Positions 6,896 through 15,736 are shown, counted from the stretch's first letter. The stretch is DNA of 64,000 nucleotides from Sinorhizobium sp. B11 (GCA_039725955.1 CP091034.1:4522001-4586000), one strand, 5' to 3'. Numbers and translations are program-made. The notes: generated by a model not told the origin, from the sequence alone.

Positions 6896-7762
6896 TCAAT
6901 CGCCGATCTCGACCCGCAGGGGAAAATGATCGGACCCTGGCGAATCCGTATCGATGACAGCGGATTTCAACCGGTCCTTGAGGCCGCAACTGACGAAACA
7001 GTAATCGATATGCATCCGCTTGCCGTGATCTTCCGGATCCATCCAGCTGTAGCTTCCGGGCGTATAGGCTCCAAGCGCCGCAAAGGCGTCGATCGGCGTG
7101 CCGATCCGCGCCGTACGGCCGTAAAATCCGTCGACGGATCCGGCGAAGGCGCAGTATTCCGGCGATTCCGGCTCCATGTTGAAATCGCCCATGATGACGT
7201 AATCCTCCGGCAGCGGCAGCTCTGGAAGCCCGAATTCGCTGCCCCCGCTCAGCGATGCGCCCTCCTGAACGAAGGCATTGATGCGCTCGCGGAGATGGCG
7301 AAGCTGCGCAAGGCGTTCGTCGATAGAGACATGATCGAGATGGACGGAATAGACGCGGACAGCGCCGCCGGGGGTCGCAATAACGGTTTCCGTAGCAGCA
7401 CGCTGCAGGTTTATCTTGTCGATCGTACGGCTGCGCGGCAGAAGCAGCGTGCGCGTCGACAGAATAGGCCAGCGCGACAGGACCATATTGCCGAACTGAA
7501 AACGGGTATCGCGCGGCAGCGAAATCCGGCCCTTCGGCGCCTCGACATGCATGTCGCAGGCCGGTCCATAGACCCAGAAATGGTCGGGAAACAGAGCCGC
7601 GATAATATCCGGCATATTGGCATAATCGTTCCGAACGAAGCCTCTCGTCACCTCCTGGAGCGCGATGACATCAGCACCTTCGAGGCTTCCGGCGATACGT
7701 TCCGGATCGTATCTGCCGTCGAGACCGAAGCCGTACTGTATGTTATAGCTCGCAAAAATCAC
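6896..7762 (-). CDS. Endonuclease/exonuclease/phosphatase-family protein
   Basis: 288 residues from the GTG at 7762, directly before IFASYNIQYGFG, the first strand of the family; the open frame extends further upstream with no family match. Motifs follow in order: SYNIQYG, IALQEVTRG (catalytic Glu), the central NMVLSRWPI, VYSVHLDH, YVIMGDFNMEP (catalytic Asp/Asn) and the final DSPGSDHFPLRVEI (catalytic His). The fold hydrolyses phosphodiester or phosphomonoester bonds in DNA, RNA or inositol lipids; the substrate cannot be told. There is no signal peptide. GGAGG lies about 12 bases before the GTG, a slightly long spacing. It is divergent from obgE, and its start lies next to the predicted obgE promoter. 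Confidence 0.85.
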   Translation of the reverse strand: MIFASYNIQYGFGLDGRYDPERIAGSLEGADVIALQEVTRGFVRNDYANMPDIIAALFPDHFWVYGPACDMHVEAPKGRISLPRDTRFQFGNMVLSRWPILSTRTLLLPRSRTIDKINLQRAATETVIATPGGAVRVYSVHLDHVSIDERLAQLRHLRERINAFVQEGASLSGGSEFGLPELPLPEDYVIMGDFNMEPESPEYCAFAGSVDGFYGRTARIGTPIDAFAALGAYTPGSYSWMDPEDHGKRMHIDYCFVSCGLKDRLKSAVIDTDSPGSDHFPLRVEIGD

Positions 7763-7769
7763 GATATTC

Positions 7770-7797
7770 TTTGACCTCCGCCTGAACCGCCTATATC
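7770..7797 (+). promoter_or_regulatory. Possible promoter of the obgE-proB-proA-nadD operon
   Basis: TTTGAC (7770-7775) and CTATAT (7791-7796) resemble the rhizobial consensus CTTGAC and CTATAT, but the spacer is only 15 bases, so the call is tentative. It is the only good pair in the divergent gap. Confidence 0.4.
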
Positions 7798-7845
7798 GAA
7801 TGGGCCAAGAGGGGTCGCCCAAACGCACTGAGTACTGGAAGTAAA

Positions 7846-8916
7846 ATGAAATTTCTCGATGAAGCAAAGGTCTATATCCGGTCGGGTGATGGTGGCGCGG
7901 GCAGCGTCTCCTTCCGCCGTGAGAAATTCATCGAGTTCGGCGGGCCCGACGGAGGTGACGGCGGGCGCGGCGGCGATGTCTGGGTTGAGGCCGTCAATGG
8001 CCTCAACACGCTGATCGATTTTCGTTACCAGCAGCACTTCAAGGCCAAGGTCGGCATGCACGGCATGGGCAAGAACCGCACCGGCGCCAATGGCGATGAC
8101 GTGACACTCAAGGTTCCCGTCGGCACGCAGATCCTCGAGGAGGATCAGGAAAGCCTCATCTGCGACCTGACCGAGGAAGGCCAGCGCTTCTGCCTCGCAA
8201 AAGGCGGCAATGGCGGCTTCGGCAATTCCCACTTCAAGTCTTCGGTCAATCAGGCGCCGGACTGGGCCAATCCCGGCCTCGAGGGCGAAGAAAAGACCAT
8301 TTGGCTGCACCTGAAGCTGATTGCGGATGCCGGCCTCGTCGGCCTGCCGAATGCCGGCAAGTCCACCTTCCTCGCTTCCGTGACCCGCGCCCGGCCGAAG
8401 ATCGCCAATTACCCCTTCACCACGCTGCACCCCAACCTCGGTGTCGCGACTATCGACGAGCGGGAATTCATCCTTGCCGATATTCCCGGTCTCATCGAAG
8501 GTGCGCATGAGGGCGTGGGCATCGGCGACCGTTTCCTCGGCCATGTCGAGCGCACGCGCGTACTGCTGCATCTCGTCTCTGCCCAGGAGGAAAAGGTCGG
8601 CAAGGCCTACAAGACGGTCAAGCACGAGCTCGAAGCCTATGGCAACGACCTTACCGACAAGCCGGAAATCGTTGCGCTATCCCAGATCGACGTCCTCGAC
8701 GACGCGACGCTGAAGAAGAAGGCCAAGGAACTTGCAAAGGCCTGCGGCAAGACGCCGTTCCTGATTTCGGCCGTTACCGGCAAGGGAATGACGGAAGTGC
8801 TGCGCGCGCTGCGCGACATCATCGTCGAAGCCAATACCGAGGAAAAGCCGGCCAAGACCCCCAAGCTGCGCCATCGCGACATGATCCTCAGCGACGAGGA
8901 CGAGAGCGATGAGTAG
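7846..8916 (+). CDS. obgE: GTPase ObgE/CgtA
   Basis: 356 residues. The Gly-rich Obg fold (about 1-158) starts MKFLDEAKVYIRSGDGGAG. The G domain follows with P-loop GLPNAGKST (about 166-174), switch motif ADIPGLIEGA, and a later LSQIDVLDD as the NKxD equivalent. A short acidic tail ends DEDESDE. Obg GTPases bind the 50S subunit, act in late ribosome assembly, and link growth to stress and cell cycle; the gene is essential in most bacteria. The ATG follows GGAAGTAAA. The last bases overlap the proB start (8909), so translation is coupled. Confidence 0.97.
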   Translation: MKFLDEAKVYIRSGDGGAGSVSFRREKFIEFGGPDGGDGGRGGDVWVEAVNGLNTLIDFRYQQHFKAKVGMHGMGKNRTGANGDDVTLKVPVGTQILEEDQESLICDLTEEGQRFCLAKGGNGGFGNSHFKSSVNQAPDWANPGLEGEEKTIWLHLKLIADAGLVGLPNAGKSTFLASVTRARPKIANYPFTTLHPNLGVATIDEREFILADIPGLIEGAHEGVGIGDRFLGHVERTRVLLHLVSAQEEKVGKAYKTVKHELEAYGNDLTDKPEIVALSQIDVLDDATLKKKAKELAKACGKTPFLISAVTGKGMTEVLRALRDIIVEANTEEKPAKTPKLRHRDMILSDEDESDE

Positions 8917-10078
8917 CCGTAAACCGCTGGATCGCTATCGCCGCGTCGTCATCAAGATCGGCTCGGCGCTCTTGGTCGATCGCAAGACCGGTCTGAAGAA
9001 AACCTGGCTCGATGCCATGTGCGCCGATATTGCGGCGCTGAAGTCCAAAGGCGTCGATATTCTCGTGGTATCGTCAGGCGCTATCGCGCTCGGCCGCTCT
9101 GTGCTCGATCTTCCCTCGGGCGCCCTGAAGCTGGAGGAAAGCCAGGCGGCAGCGGCGGTCGGCCAGATTGCGCTGGCACGTGCCTGGTCGGAAAGCCTTT
9201 CACGCGACGACACCGTCGCCGGACAGATCCTGCTGACCTTAGGCGATACCGAAGAGCGCCGCCGTTACCTCAACGCCCGCGCCACCATCAATCAACTTCT
9301 GAAGATCGGCGCCGTGCCGATCATCAATGAGAACGACACGGTCGCGACCAGCGAGATCCGCTATGGCGACAATGATCGCCTCGCTGCCCGTGTCGCCACC
9401 ATGACCGGCGCTGACCTGCTGATCCTTCTCTCCGATATCGACGGTCTCTACACAGCTCCGCCGCATCTCGATCCGGATGCGCAATTCCTTGAGACCATTG
9501 CGGAAATCACGCCCGAGATCGAGGCCATGGCCGGTGGTGCGGCCTCGGAACTCTCACGCGGCGGCATGCGCACCAAGATCGATGCCGGCAAGATCGCGAC
9601 GACCTCCGGCTGCGCCATGATCATCGCGTCAGGCAAGACGGAAAGTCCGCTGTCGGCAATCGAAAACGGTGCGCGCTCCTCCTGGTTTGCACCTTCGGGC
9701 ACGCCCGTCACCGCCCGCAAGACCTGGATCGCCGGCCAGCTTCAGCCGGCCGGCATGCTGCAGCTCGATGAGGGTGCCGTCACGGCCCTCGGCGCCGGCA
9801 AGAGCCTATTGCCCGCTGGCGTGCGCAGTATCTCCGGCAATTTCGCCCGCGGCGATACAGTTGCGATCATCGCTCCCTCCGGACGCGAGATTGCCCGTGG
9901 GCTCGTCAGCTACGACGCAGAGGAAGCCCGCCAGATCGCCGGCCGCAAATCGGCAGAGATCGAGGCAATCCTCGGTTATCCCGGCCGCGCTGCCATGGTC
10001 CATCGCGACGATATGGTCATGACGGCGCAGATCGGCTCGAAATCGGAAAGGCAGAAGAAGGACGCAAGCTATGCTTGA
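8909..10078 (+). CDS. proB: Glutamate 5-kinase
   Basis: 389 residues. It phosphorylates L-glutamate with ATP to gamma-glutamyl phosphate, the first step of proline synthesis. The amino-acid-kinase domain (about 1-265) begins YRRVVIKIGSALLVD and has VSSGAIALGR, INENDTV and LLILLSDIDGLYT. A C-terminal PUA domain (about 285-370) makes it the long, two-domain form. It overlaps obgE by 8 bases and proA by 8 bases. The enzyme is normally feedback-inhibited by proline at the kinase domain. Confidence 0.97.
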   Translation: MSSRKPLDRYRRVVIKIGSALLVDRKTGLKKTWLDAMCADIAALKSKGVDILVVSSGAIALGRSVLDLPSGALKLEESQAAAAVGQIALARAWSESLSRDDTVAGQILLTLGDTEERRRYLNARATINQLLKIGAVPIINENDTVATSEIRYGDNDRLAARVATMTGADLLILLSDIDGLYTAPPHLDPDAQFLETIAEITPEIEAMAGGAASELSRGGMRTKIDAGKIATTSGCAMIIASGKTESPLSAIENGARSSWFAPSGTPVTARKTWIAGQLQPAGMLQLDEGAVTALGAGKSLLPAGVRSISGNFARGDTVAIIAPSGREIARGLVSYDAEEARQIAGRKSAEIEAILGYPGRAAMVHRDDMVMTAQIGSKSERQKKDASYA

Positions 10079-11354
10079 TACTGTTGCGCTAAGCCCTGAC
10101 ATTGACGTGCTGATGAACGACATCGGCCGCAAGGCCAAGGCCGCCGCGCGACCATTGGGCTTCGCTTCCACCAATGCCAAGAACAAGGCTCTGAACGCGA
10201 TGGCGGATGCCATCCTTGCGAACAAGGCCCATATCCTTTCGGAAAATGCCAGGGATTTGAAGGATGTGGAGGGCACGGACATGCTCGCCTCCTTCATCGA
10301 CCGCCTGACGCTGAACGACAAGCGCGTCACGGAAATGGCCGAGGGTATTCGCGCGATTGCCGCTCTTCCCGATCCTGTAGGGGAAGTCATCGCCGCCTGG
10401 GACCGGCCGAACGGCCTGAAGATCGAGCGTGTGCGAACACCGCTCGGCGTCATCGGCGTCATCTTTGAAAGCCGGCCGAACGTCACGGCCGATGCCGGTG
10501 CGCTCTGCCTGAAGGCCGGCAATGCGGTGATCCTGCGCTGCGGTTCGGATTCGCGCCGTTCCTCGGCTGCGATCCATGCCTGCATGGTCGAGGGCCTGAA
10601 GGCAGCCGGCTTGCCGGAATATGCGATCCAGCTCGTACCTGTCACCGATCGCGCCGCCGTCGGCGCCATGCTGCGCGGTCTTGATGGCACAATCGACGTC
10701 ATCGTGCCGCGTGGCGGCAAGAGCCTTGTTGCCCGCGTGCAGAGCGAAGCGCGCGTGCCGGTTTTCGCCCATCTCGAAGGCCTCTGCCATATCTATGTCG
10801 ACGCCTCCGCCGATCTCGAAATGGCGAAGGATATCATCGTCAATGCCAAGATGCGCCGCACCGGCGTCTGCGGTGCAGCCGAAACCCTGCTGGTTGACTG
10901 GGCCGTCGCTGGCACGCATCTAAAACCATTGATCGAGGTTCTGAGCCGGGCCGGCTGCGAGGTTCGCGCCTCGGCCGCCGTTATCGACGTCGTGCCGGGC
11001 CTGAAGCCTGCGACTGAAGAAGACTGGTCGACCGAATATCTGGATGCCATCATTTCCGTTGCTATCGTCGACGGCATCTCCGGCGCGATCGGCCATATCC
11101 AGAAATATTCGTCGAACCATACCGAAGCCGTGCTTGCCGAAGACCCAGAAGTCGTCGAGCGCTTCTTCACCGAGATCGACTCGGCCATCCTGCTGCACAA
11201 CGCCTCCACCCAATTCGCTGATGGCGGTGAATTCGGCATGGGTGCGGAGATCGGCATTGCCACTGGCAAGATGCATGCGCGCGGCCCTGTAGGCGTCGAG
11301 CAGCTTACTTCTTTCAAATACCGCGTTCGCGGCAACGGACAGACGCGGCCCTGA
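10071..11354 (+). CDS. proA: Gamma-glutamyl phosphate reductase
   Basis: 427 residues, the family's usual length. It reduces gamma-glutamyl phosphate with NADPH to glutamate semialdehyde, the second step of proline synthesis. The aldehyde-dehydrogenase fold shows PLGVIGVIFESRPNVT (cofactor binding), VPRGGKSLV, and the catalytic Cys267 in RRTGVCGAAETLL. The start overlaps the end of proB, as expected for enzymes that channel a labile intermediate. nadD starts one base after the stop. Confidence 0.97.
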   Translation: MLDTVALSPDIDVLMNDIGRKAKAAARPLGFASTNAKNKALNAMADAILANKAHILSENARDLKDVEGTDMLASFIDRLTLNDKRVTEMAEGIRAIAALPDPVGEVIAAWDRPNGLKIERVRTPLGVIGVIFESRPNVTADAGALCLKAGNAVILRCGSDSRRSSAAIHACMVEGLKAAGLPEYAIQLVPVTDRAAVGAMLRGLDGTIDVIVPRGGKSLVARVQSEARVPVFAHLEGLCHIYVDASADLEMAKDIIVNAKMRRTGVCGAAETLLVDWAVAGTHLKPLIEVLSRAGCEVRASAAVIDVVPGLKPATEEDWSTEYLDAIISVAIVDGISGAIGHIQKYSSNHTEAVLAEDPEVVERFFTEIDSAILLHNASTQFADGGEFGMGAEIGIATGKMHARGPVGVEQLTSFKYRVRGNGQTRP

Positions 11355-11355
11355 C

Positions 11356-11991
11356 GTGACCACGGAGCATATAGGCCGGCAGTATCTGCGCATGCCGCAT
11401 TGCGAACGCGGCATGATCGTCGGCCTATTCGGCGGCTCCTTCAATCCACCGCATGAAGGCCATGCCTTGGTCGCCGAAATCGCCATCCGCCGCCTGGGGC
11501 TGGACCAGCTCTGGTGGATGGTGACACCGGGCAATCCGCTTAAAAGCCGATATCATCTGGCACCGCTTGCGGAGCGTATAGCGCGCAGCGAGGCGATCGC
11601 CACCGACCCGCACATCAAGGTCACGGCCTTCGAACAGGCATTTGGCGTGAGCTACACGGCCAGTACGCTCGCCCGCGTAAAGGCGCGCAATCCGCATGTG
11701 CATTTCATATGGATCATGGGCGCCGACAGCATGGAAAATTTCCATCGCTGGCAGAAATGGCAGAATATCGCACGCACCTTCCCGATCGCCGTCATCGACC
11801 GGCCAGGCTCGACGCTCTCCTACCTTTCCTCGAAAATGGCCAAGACCTTTGCCTTTGCGCGCATCGACGAAGATGACGCCCGTGTGCTTTGGAAGAAGCC
11901 GGCGCCCGCCTGGACCTTCATTCACGGTCCACGCTCCACCTTGAGCTCGACAGCCATCCGCAACGGCGACCAGCACAAGGCCGCGGAATAA
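11356..11991 (+). CDS. nadD: Nicotinate-nucleotide adenylyltransferase
   Basis: 211 residues from GTG, one base after the proA stop; an internal ATG at 11392 is an alternative start. It joins NaMN and ATP to give deamido-NAD+. The nucleotidyltransferase signature GLFGGSFNPPHEGH contains the catalytic HxGH-type element, followed by WWMVTPGNPLK, FIWIMGADS and the C-terminal LSSTAIR. It is the last gene of the obgE operon. In other rhizobia rsfS and rlmH follow directly (from memory); here the sRNA and mod genes lie between them. Confidence 0.96.
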   Translation: MTTEHIGRQYLRMPHCERGMIVGLFGGSFNPPHEGHALVAEIAIRRLGLDQLWWMVTPGNPLKSRYHLAPLAERIARSEAIATDPHIKVTAFEQAFGVSYTASTLARVKARNPHVHFIWIMGADSMENFHRWQKWQNIARTFPIAVIDRPGSTLSYLSSKMAKTFAFARIDEDDARVLWKKPAPAWTFIHGPRSTLSSTAIRNGDQHKAAE

Positions 11992-12016
11992 TCGGATTGT
12001 TTTGGAAGTTTCCAGA

Positions 12017-12138
12017 AATGAAAAGCCCGACGCGGGAGGAGGTGCGTCGGGCTTAAAACTTGATCGACAACTGGGAGGAGGAGTGTTGTCGATCCTATCG
12101 GACGGCTATGGGAGGAGGAGAAGCCGTCGGATGATTGT
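12017..12138 (-). ncRNA. Alpha-r14-type trans-acting sRNA with three anti-SD loops
   Basis: On the minus strand there are three hairpins in a row, each presenting CCTCCTCCC in its loop. Hairpin 1 has arms at 12101-12107 and 12122-12128, hairpin 2 at 12062-12071 and 12085-12094, hairpin 3 at 12023-12033 and 12044-12054. Hairpin 3 is followed by TTTTC and serves as the Rho-independent terminator. Repeated CCUCCUCCC loops are the hallmark of the alpha-r14 family (NfeR1 of Sinorhizobium) and of related 'cuckoo' RNAs in other alphaproteobacteria. These pair with Shine-Dalgarno regions, often of transporter mRNAs, to block translation. The 5' end is set by the first stem and is approximate. The gene is convergent with nadD. 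Confidence 0.85.
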
Positions 12139-12443
12139 CTTTTAGCACATTTGTTCAGAAGGTGAATATATACAAGTGCATTGCAGCAATGCATATCATG
12201 CAAGCCTCGTCGACATACGACGACGACGGCTGCCATTTTAATCAGCAAAAACAGATTGATTTAAGCCTTCCATTCTATCAGCTTGTCATTTGCAAGGCTG
12301 AACTGCCACATTTACGCCTCGGCAATTTTTGGCTCGCCATGAGCCATGCATCTCACGAATGCGTGAGGGGCCGTGCGTGAAACCTACGCCTTTTTGCTGC
12401 CGATATATTTTATGAAACGCAGCCCTAGCCAAACCTTACCTGC
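12139..12443. other. A+T-rich gap before modA
   Basis: There is no convincing ORF here. The left part should hold the promoter of the minus-strand sRNA, though no clear -35/-10 pair was found. CATCTCACGAATGCGTGAGG near 12348-12367 can form a small hairpin. The run GATATATTTTAT near 12402-12413 could supply a -10 box for modABC. Confidence 0.4.
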
Positions 12444-12467
12444 CGTTATATCCGTCTAGATATTTCG
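12444..12467. promoter_or_regulatory. Mo-box (ModE operator) before modA
   Basis: CGTTATAT (12444-12451), eight bases, then ATATTTCG (12460-12467) is a near-palindrome (6 of 8 positions) like the CGTTATAT...ATATAACG ModE sites. It ends 17 bases before the modA ATG and overlaps the region where the promoter or leader must lie, as expected for repression by ModE when molybdate is plentiful. Confidence 0.7.
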
Positions 12468-12484
12468 TTCTTGGGGAGAAAATC

Positions 12485-13276
12485 ATGCACAATCGCCGCC
12501 GCTGGATGAAACTGGCAACCGCCGCAATCTCGGCGATCTGGCTTGGCGCAGCAGCGCTTTCCGCGCCCGCTGAAGCCGCCGAAAAGGTCACCGTCTTCGC
12601 AGCTGCAAGCTTGAAGGATGCGCTCGACGCAGCCAACGCCGCCTGGGCGAAGGAAAGCGGCAAGGAAGCCGTCGCCTCCTATGCCGCAAGCGGTGCGCTT
12701 GCCAAGCAGATCGAAAACGCCGCCCCGGCCGACGTCTTCATTTCCGCTGACCTCAACTGGATGGACTACGTCGCCGACAAGAAGTTGATCAAGGCCGACA
12801 CGCGCTCCAACCTGCTCGGCAACCGACTCGTCCTGGTCGCCGAAAACGGCAAGCAGAAGCCGGTCGAGATCAAATCGGGCTTCGATCTCGCCGGCCTGAT
12901 CGGGGATGGCAAGCTCGCAATGGGCGAACCGAAGTCGGTTCCGGCCGGCAAGTATGCCCAGACAGCGCTCGACAAGCTCGGGGTCTGGAAATCCGTGGAA
13001 AGCAAGGTTGCGTATTCTGAAAGCGTGCGTGCTGCCCTCGCCCTCGTTTCCCGCGGCGAAGCGCCTTACGGCATCGTCTATCAGACCGATGCGGCCGCCG
13101 ATAAGGGCGTTGCGATCGTCGGCACCTTCCCGGCTGATTCCCACCCGCCGATCATCTATCCGATCGCCCTGCTTGCCGAGAGCAAGAACCCGGATGCTGC
13201 TGCCTATCTCGACTTCCTGAAGTCGGACAAGGCTGCTCCGTTCTTCACTGCACAGGGCTTCACCATCCTGAAATAA
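12485..13276 (+). CDS. modA: Molybdate ABC transporter, substrate-binding protein
   Basis: 263 residues. A signal peptide covers about residues 1-31 (RRRWMKLA, a hydrophobic core, then APAEAA), so the protein is periplasmic. The mature part begins KVTVFAAASLKDAL, the ModA signature, with YAASGALAKQI, VFISADLNWMDY and YGIVYQTDAAAD contributing to oxyanion binding. It binds molybdate or tungstate and delivers it to ModB. GGGGAG precedes the ATG. First gene of modABC, under the Mo-box. Molybdenum supplies nitrate reductase and, if present, nitrogenase. Confidence 0.96.
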   Translation: MHNRRRWMKLATAAISAIWLGAAALSAPAEAAEKVTVFAAASLKDALDAANAAWAKESGKEAVASYAASGALAKQIENAAPADVFISADLNWMDYVADKKLIKADTRSNLLGNRLVLVAENGKQKPVEIKSGFDLAGLIGDGKLAMGEPKSVPAGKYAQTALDKLGVWKSVESKVAYSESVRAALALVSRGEAPYGIVYQTDAAADKGVAIVGTFPADSHPPIIYPIALLAESKNPDAAAYLDFLKSDKAAPFFTAQGFTILK

Positions 13277-13351
13277 TTGCGCAATTGGCGCCCAGAGCTT
13301 AGCGTGAAGGCTCGCTTCGGCGGGCCTTCACTGTTTCGGAGAAGATGACGC

Positions 13352-14053
13352 TTGGATATGTTCGGTTTGAGCGATGAGGAATGGACAGCGATCCTGTTGA
13401 GCCTGCGTATATCCTCCGTCGCCACTGTGGCGAGCCTGCCGCTCGGCATCCTGGTCGCCCTGTTGCTCGCGCGCGGTCGCTTTTGGGGAAAGTCCGTAGT
13501 GAACGGCATCGTCCACTTGCCACTGATCCTGCCGCCGGTCGTTACCGGCTTTATCCTCCTCGTCCTTTTCGGACGCCGTGGCCCGATCGGCAGCCTCCTG
13601 GATCAATATCTGGGCATCGTACTGGCCTTCCGCTGGACCGGTGCGGCACTCGCCTGCGGCGTCATGGGCTTCCCCCTGATGGTGCGTAGCATTCGTCTCT
13701 CCATCGAAGCCGTCGACCGGAAACTGGAGGAAGCTGCCGGGACGCTCGGCGCGAGCCCGGCCTGGGTTTTCCTGACCATCACGCTGCCGCTGATCATTCC
13801 CGGTGTCATCGTCGGCATGATCCTCTGCTTTGCCAAAGCGATGGGCGAGTTCGGCGCCACCATCACCTTCGTCTCCAACATCCCGGGCGAGACGCAGACA
13901 CTATCGACCGCCATCTACACCTTTACCCAGGTGCCGGGCGGTGATGCCGTCGCCATGCGGCTTACCCTTATTTCCATCGCCATCTCCATGCTGGCCCTTC
14001 TCGCTTCGGAATTTCTCGCCTATCTCGCCGGCCGGAGGATCGATCCGGAATGA
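13352..14053 (+). CDS. modB: Molybdate ABC transporter, permease
   Basis: 233 residues from TTG (an ATG two codons later is also possible; GGAG at 13338 fits the TTG better). About five membrane segments are visible, with the EAA-loop motif EEAAGTLGASPAWVFLTITLP where the ATPase docks. It forms the inner-membrane channel of the molybdate importer. The stop overlaps the modC start (ATGA). A 75-base gap separates it from modA without an obvious terminator. Confidence 0.96.
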   Translation: MDMFGLSDEEWTAILLSLRISSVATVASLPLGILVALLLARGRFWGKSVVNGIVHLPLILPPVVTGFILLVLFGRRGPIGSLLDQYLGIVLAFRWTGAALACGVMGFPLMVRSIRLSIEAVDRKLEEAAGTLGASPAWVFLTITLPLIIPGVIVGMILCFAKAMGEFGATITFVSNIPGETQTLSTAIYTFTQVPGGDAVAMRLTLISIAISMLALLASEFLAYLAGRRIDPE

Positions 14054-15120
14054 CACTCATCGTCGAAGCAAGACATCGCCTCGGTGCCTTCGGGCTTGAT
14101 GCCGCCTTTACATCCGAACGCGGGGTGACCGCTCTCTTCGGCCGTTCCGGCTCCGGCAAGACCTCCGTGATCCGTATCATTGCCGGCCTCACTCGACCGA
14201 CTGATGGCCGGGTCCTGCTCGACGGCGAGGCGCTGACGGATACGGCAAAGGGCATCTTCATTCCCCAGCATCGCCGTCGCTTCGGCTATGTCTTCCAGGA
14301 AGCACGCCTCTTTCCGCACTTGAGCGTCCGCTCGAACCTCGCTTATGGCCGGTGGTTCACGCCGAAATCCGCACATACTGAAAATTTCGATCGCGTCGTC
14401 GATCTGCTCGGCATCGGCCAGCTGCTCGACCGCAGCCCTTCAAAGCTGTCGGGAGGCGAGAAGCAGCGTGTCGCGATCGGTCGCGCGTTGCTTGCTTCGC
14501 CGCGCCTGCTGCTGATGGACGAGCCCCTGGCCGCATTGGATGAAGCCCGCAAGGGCGAGATCTTGCCCTATCTCGAGCGTCTGCGCGACGAGATGGATAT
14601 TCCGATCGTCTATGTCAGCCATTCGATCGCCGAAGTCGCGCGCCTCGCAAATCAGGTCGTCGTCATGCGTGACGGCAAGGTGGAAGCGGCAGGTCCTGCG
14701 ACAGAAGTCCTCAGTCGCTTCTCGCTGCTGCCGGAAGACCGAAGAGAGGCGGGCGCCGTGCTGGAAGGGACAGTCGAGAGCATCGATTTGACCAATCGAA
14801 TTTCGGTGGTGCTGCTGAAGGCGGGCAGGCTCTATGTTCCGGGTGCCTCGCCGCCTGCGGGCAGAGCCGTGCGCATCCGCATCCCCGCCCGAGACGTGAT
14901 GCTGGCAACACTAAAGCCCGAAGGGTTGAGCGCTCTCAACATTCTGGAAGGGACCATCTCGCAGGTTTCACCGGCGGAGGATGGAACCGTCGAGATCCGC
15001 CTCGATTGCGCCGGTGATGCCGTACTCTCGCGCATCACCGCACTGTCCTGCGAGCGCCTGGGGCTAAATCCGGGCATGCCCGCTTTCGCCGTTATCAAGA
15101 CTGTCGCGCTGGAAGCCTGA
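14050..15120 (+). CDS. modC: Molybdate ABC transporter, ATP-binding protein
   Basis: 356 residues. The ABC domain has Walker A GRSGSGKTS, the signature LSGGEKQRVAIGRALL, Walker B LLLMDEPLAAL, and the H-loop VSHSIAEV. The C-terminal part (about 235-356) is a TOBE/Mop-like domain, typical of ModC, that can bind oxyanion and tune transport. It overlaps modB by 4 bases. Its stop codon directly abuts the stop of the convergent modE. Confidence 0.97.
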   Translation: MTLIVEARHRLGAFGLDAAFTSERGVTALFGRSGSGKTSVIRIIAGLTRPTDGRVLLDGEALTDTAKGIFIPQHRRRFGYVFQEARLFPHLSVRSNLAYGRWFTPKSAHTENFDRVVDLLGIGQLLDRSPSKLSGGEKQRVAIGRALLASPRLLLMDEPLAALDEARKGEILPYLERLRDEMDIPIVYVSHSIAEVARLANQVVVMRDGKVEAAGPATEVLSRFSLLPEDRREAGAVLEGTVESIDLTNRISVVLLKAGRLYVPGASPPAGRAVRIRIPARDVMLATLKPEGLSALNILEGTISQVSPAEDGTVEIRLDCAGDAVLSRITALSCERLGLNPGMPAFAVIKTVALEA

Positions 15121-15498
15121 TCAACGCCGGTCGTCCGGCTGCGGGTTACGGTTATTTTCCAGCCAGGTGAGATCGTCGGCAAGACTGCTGCGCACGGTTT
15201 TTTCCATGTTGCGAAAGCGCGCTAGCAATTGGTTCCCGAATGGCGTCAATGCCGCACCGCCGCCCTTCTGGCCGCCGCGCTGTGATTCAACCACCTGAGC
15301 CTTGAACATGCGATTCATCTCGGCAACAAGCAGCCATGCGCGGCGATAGGACATGTCCATTGCGCGGCCGGCAGCCGAGATCGAACCTGTCTCGCGGATA
15401 TGCTCGAGCAGCTCCATCTTGCCGCGGCCGAGGCGATCGTCATCGGGAAAGGTGATTCGCAGGACGGGCGTAAGGGAATTTTTGGCGGGTTCGGTCAT
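15121..15498 (-). CDS. modE: ModE-type regulator, DNA-binding domain only
   Basis: 125 residues. It holds just the winged-helix domain of ModE: GKMELLEHIRETGSISAAGR, MSYRRAWLLVAEMN and the wing with QRGGQKGGGAALT. Full-length ModE has about 260 residues with two C-terminal molybdate-binding domains; these are absent here, and the stop is clean rather than a visible break. Short ModE proteins are known in Agrobacterium (from memory). It probably binds the Mo-box before modA, but how it senses molybdenum is unclear. It is convergent with modC, and the two stop codons touch. Confidence 0.85.
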   Translation of the reverse strand: MTEPAKNSLTPVLRITFPDDDRLGRGKMELLEHIRETGSISAAGRAMDMSYRRAWLLVAEMNRMFKAQVVESQRGGQKGGGAALTPFGNQLLARFRNMEKTVRSSLADDLTWLENNRNPQPDDRR

Positions 15499-15736
15499 AT
15501 CGGTCGGAATTTGGAGACATTATCGGCACTTTACGCCCGACCGCAGACGCTGTACATCGCAACTCCATTCGACCTGGGGTCGAAATCTCGATTTCGTGAC
15601 GCCAAATGCGGCTTTTGGCCGTTCGCGCGGTGCGCCGCGTCTTGAAACGTTAATGGTTTGATGCCTATCTTAACCATGATCCGGTGACGCCGGATCTGTG
15701 TTGTGCATGGTTTGTCATTCCAGGAAAGGGAAAGCA

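Noticed and set aside
7763..7867. Longer start of the endonuclease/phosphatase gene
   Set aside because: The extra residues match nothing, and they would run across the obgE promoter and its start.
15581..15596. CGAAAT-CTCG-ATTTCG palindrome upstream of rsfS
   Set aside because: It is perfect in its arms but short, with no promoter around it that I can place. Too little to call an operator.
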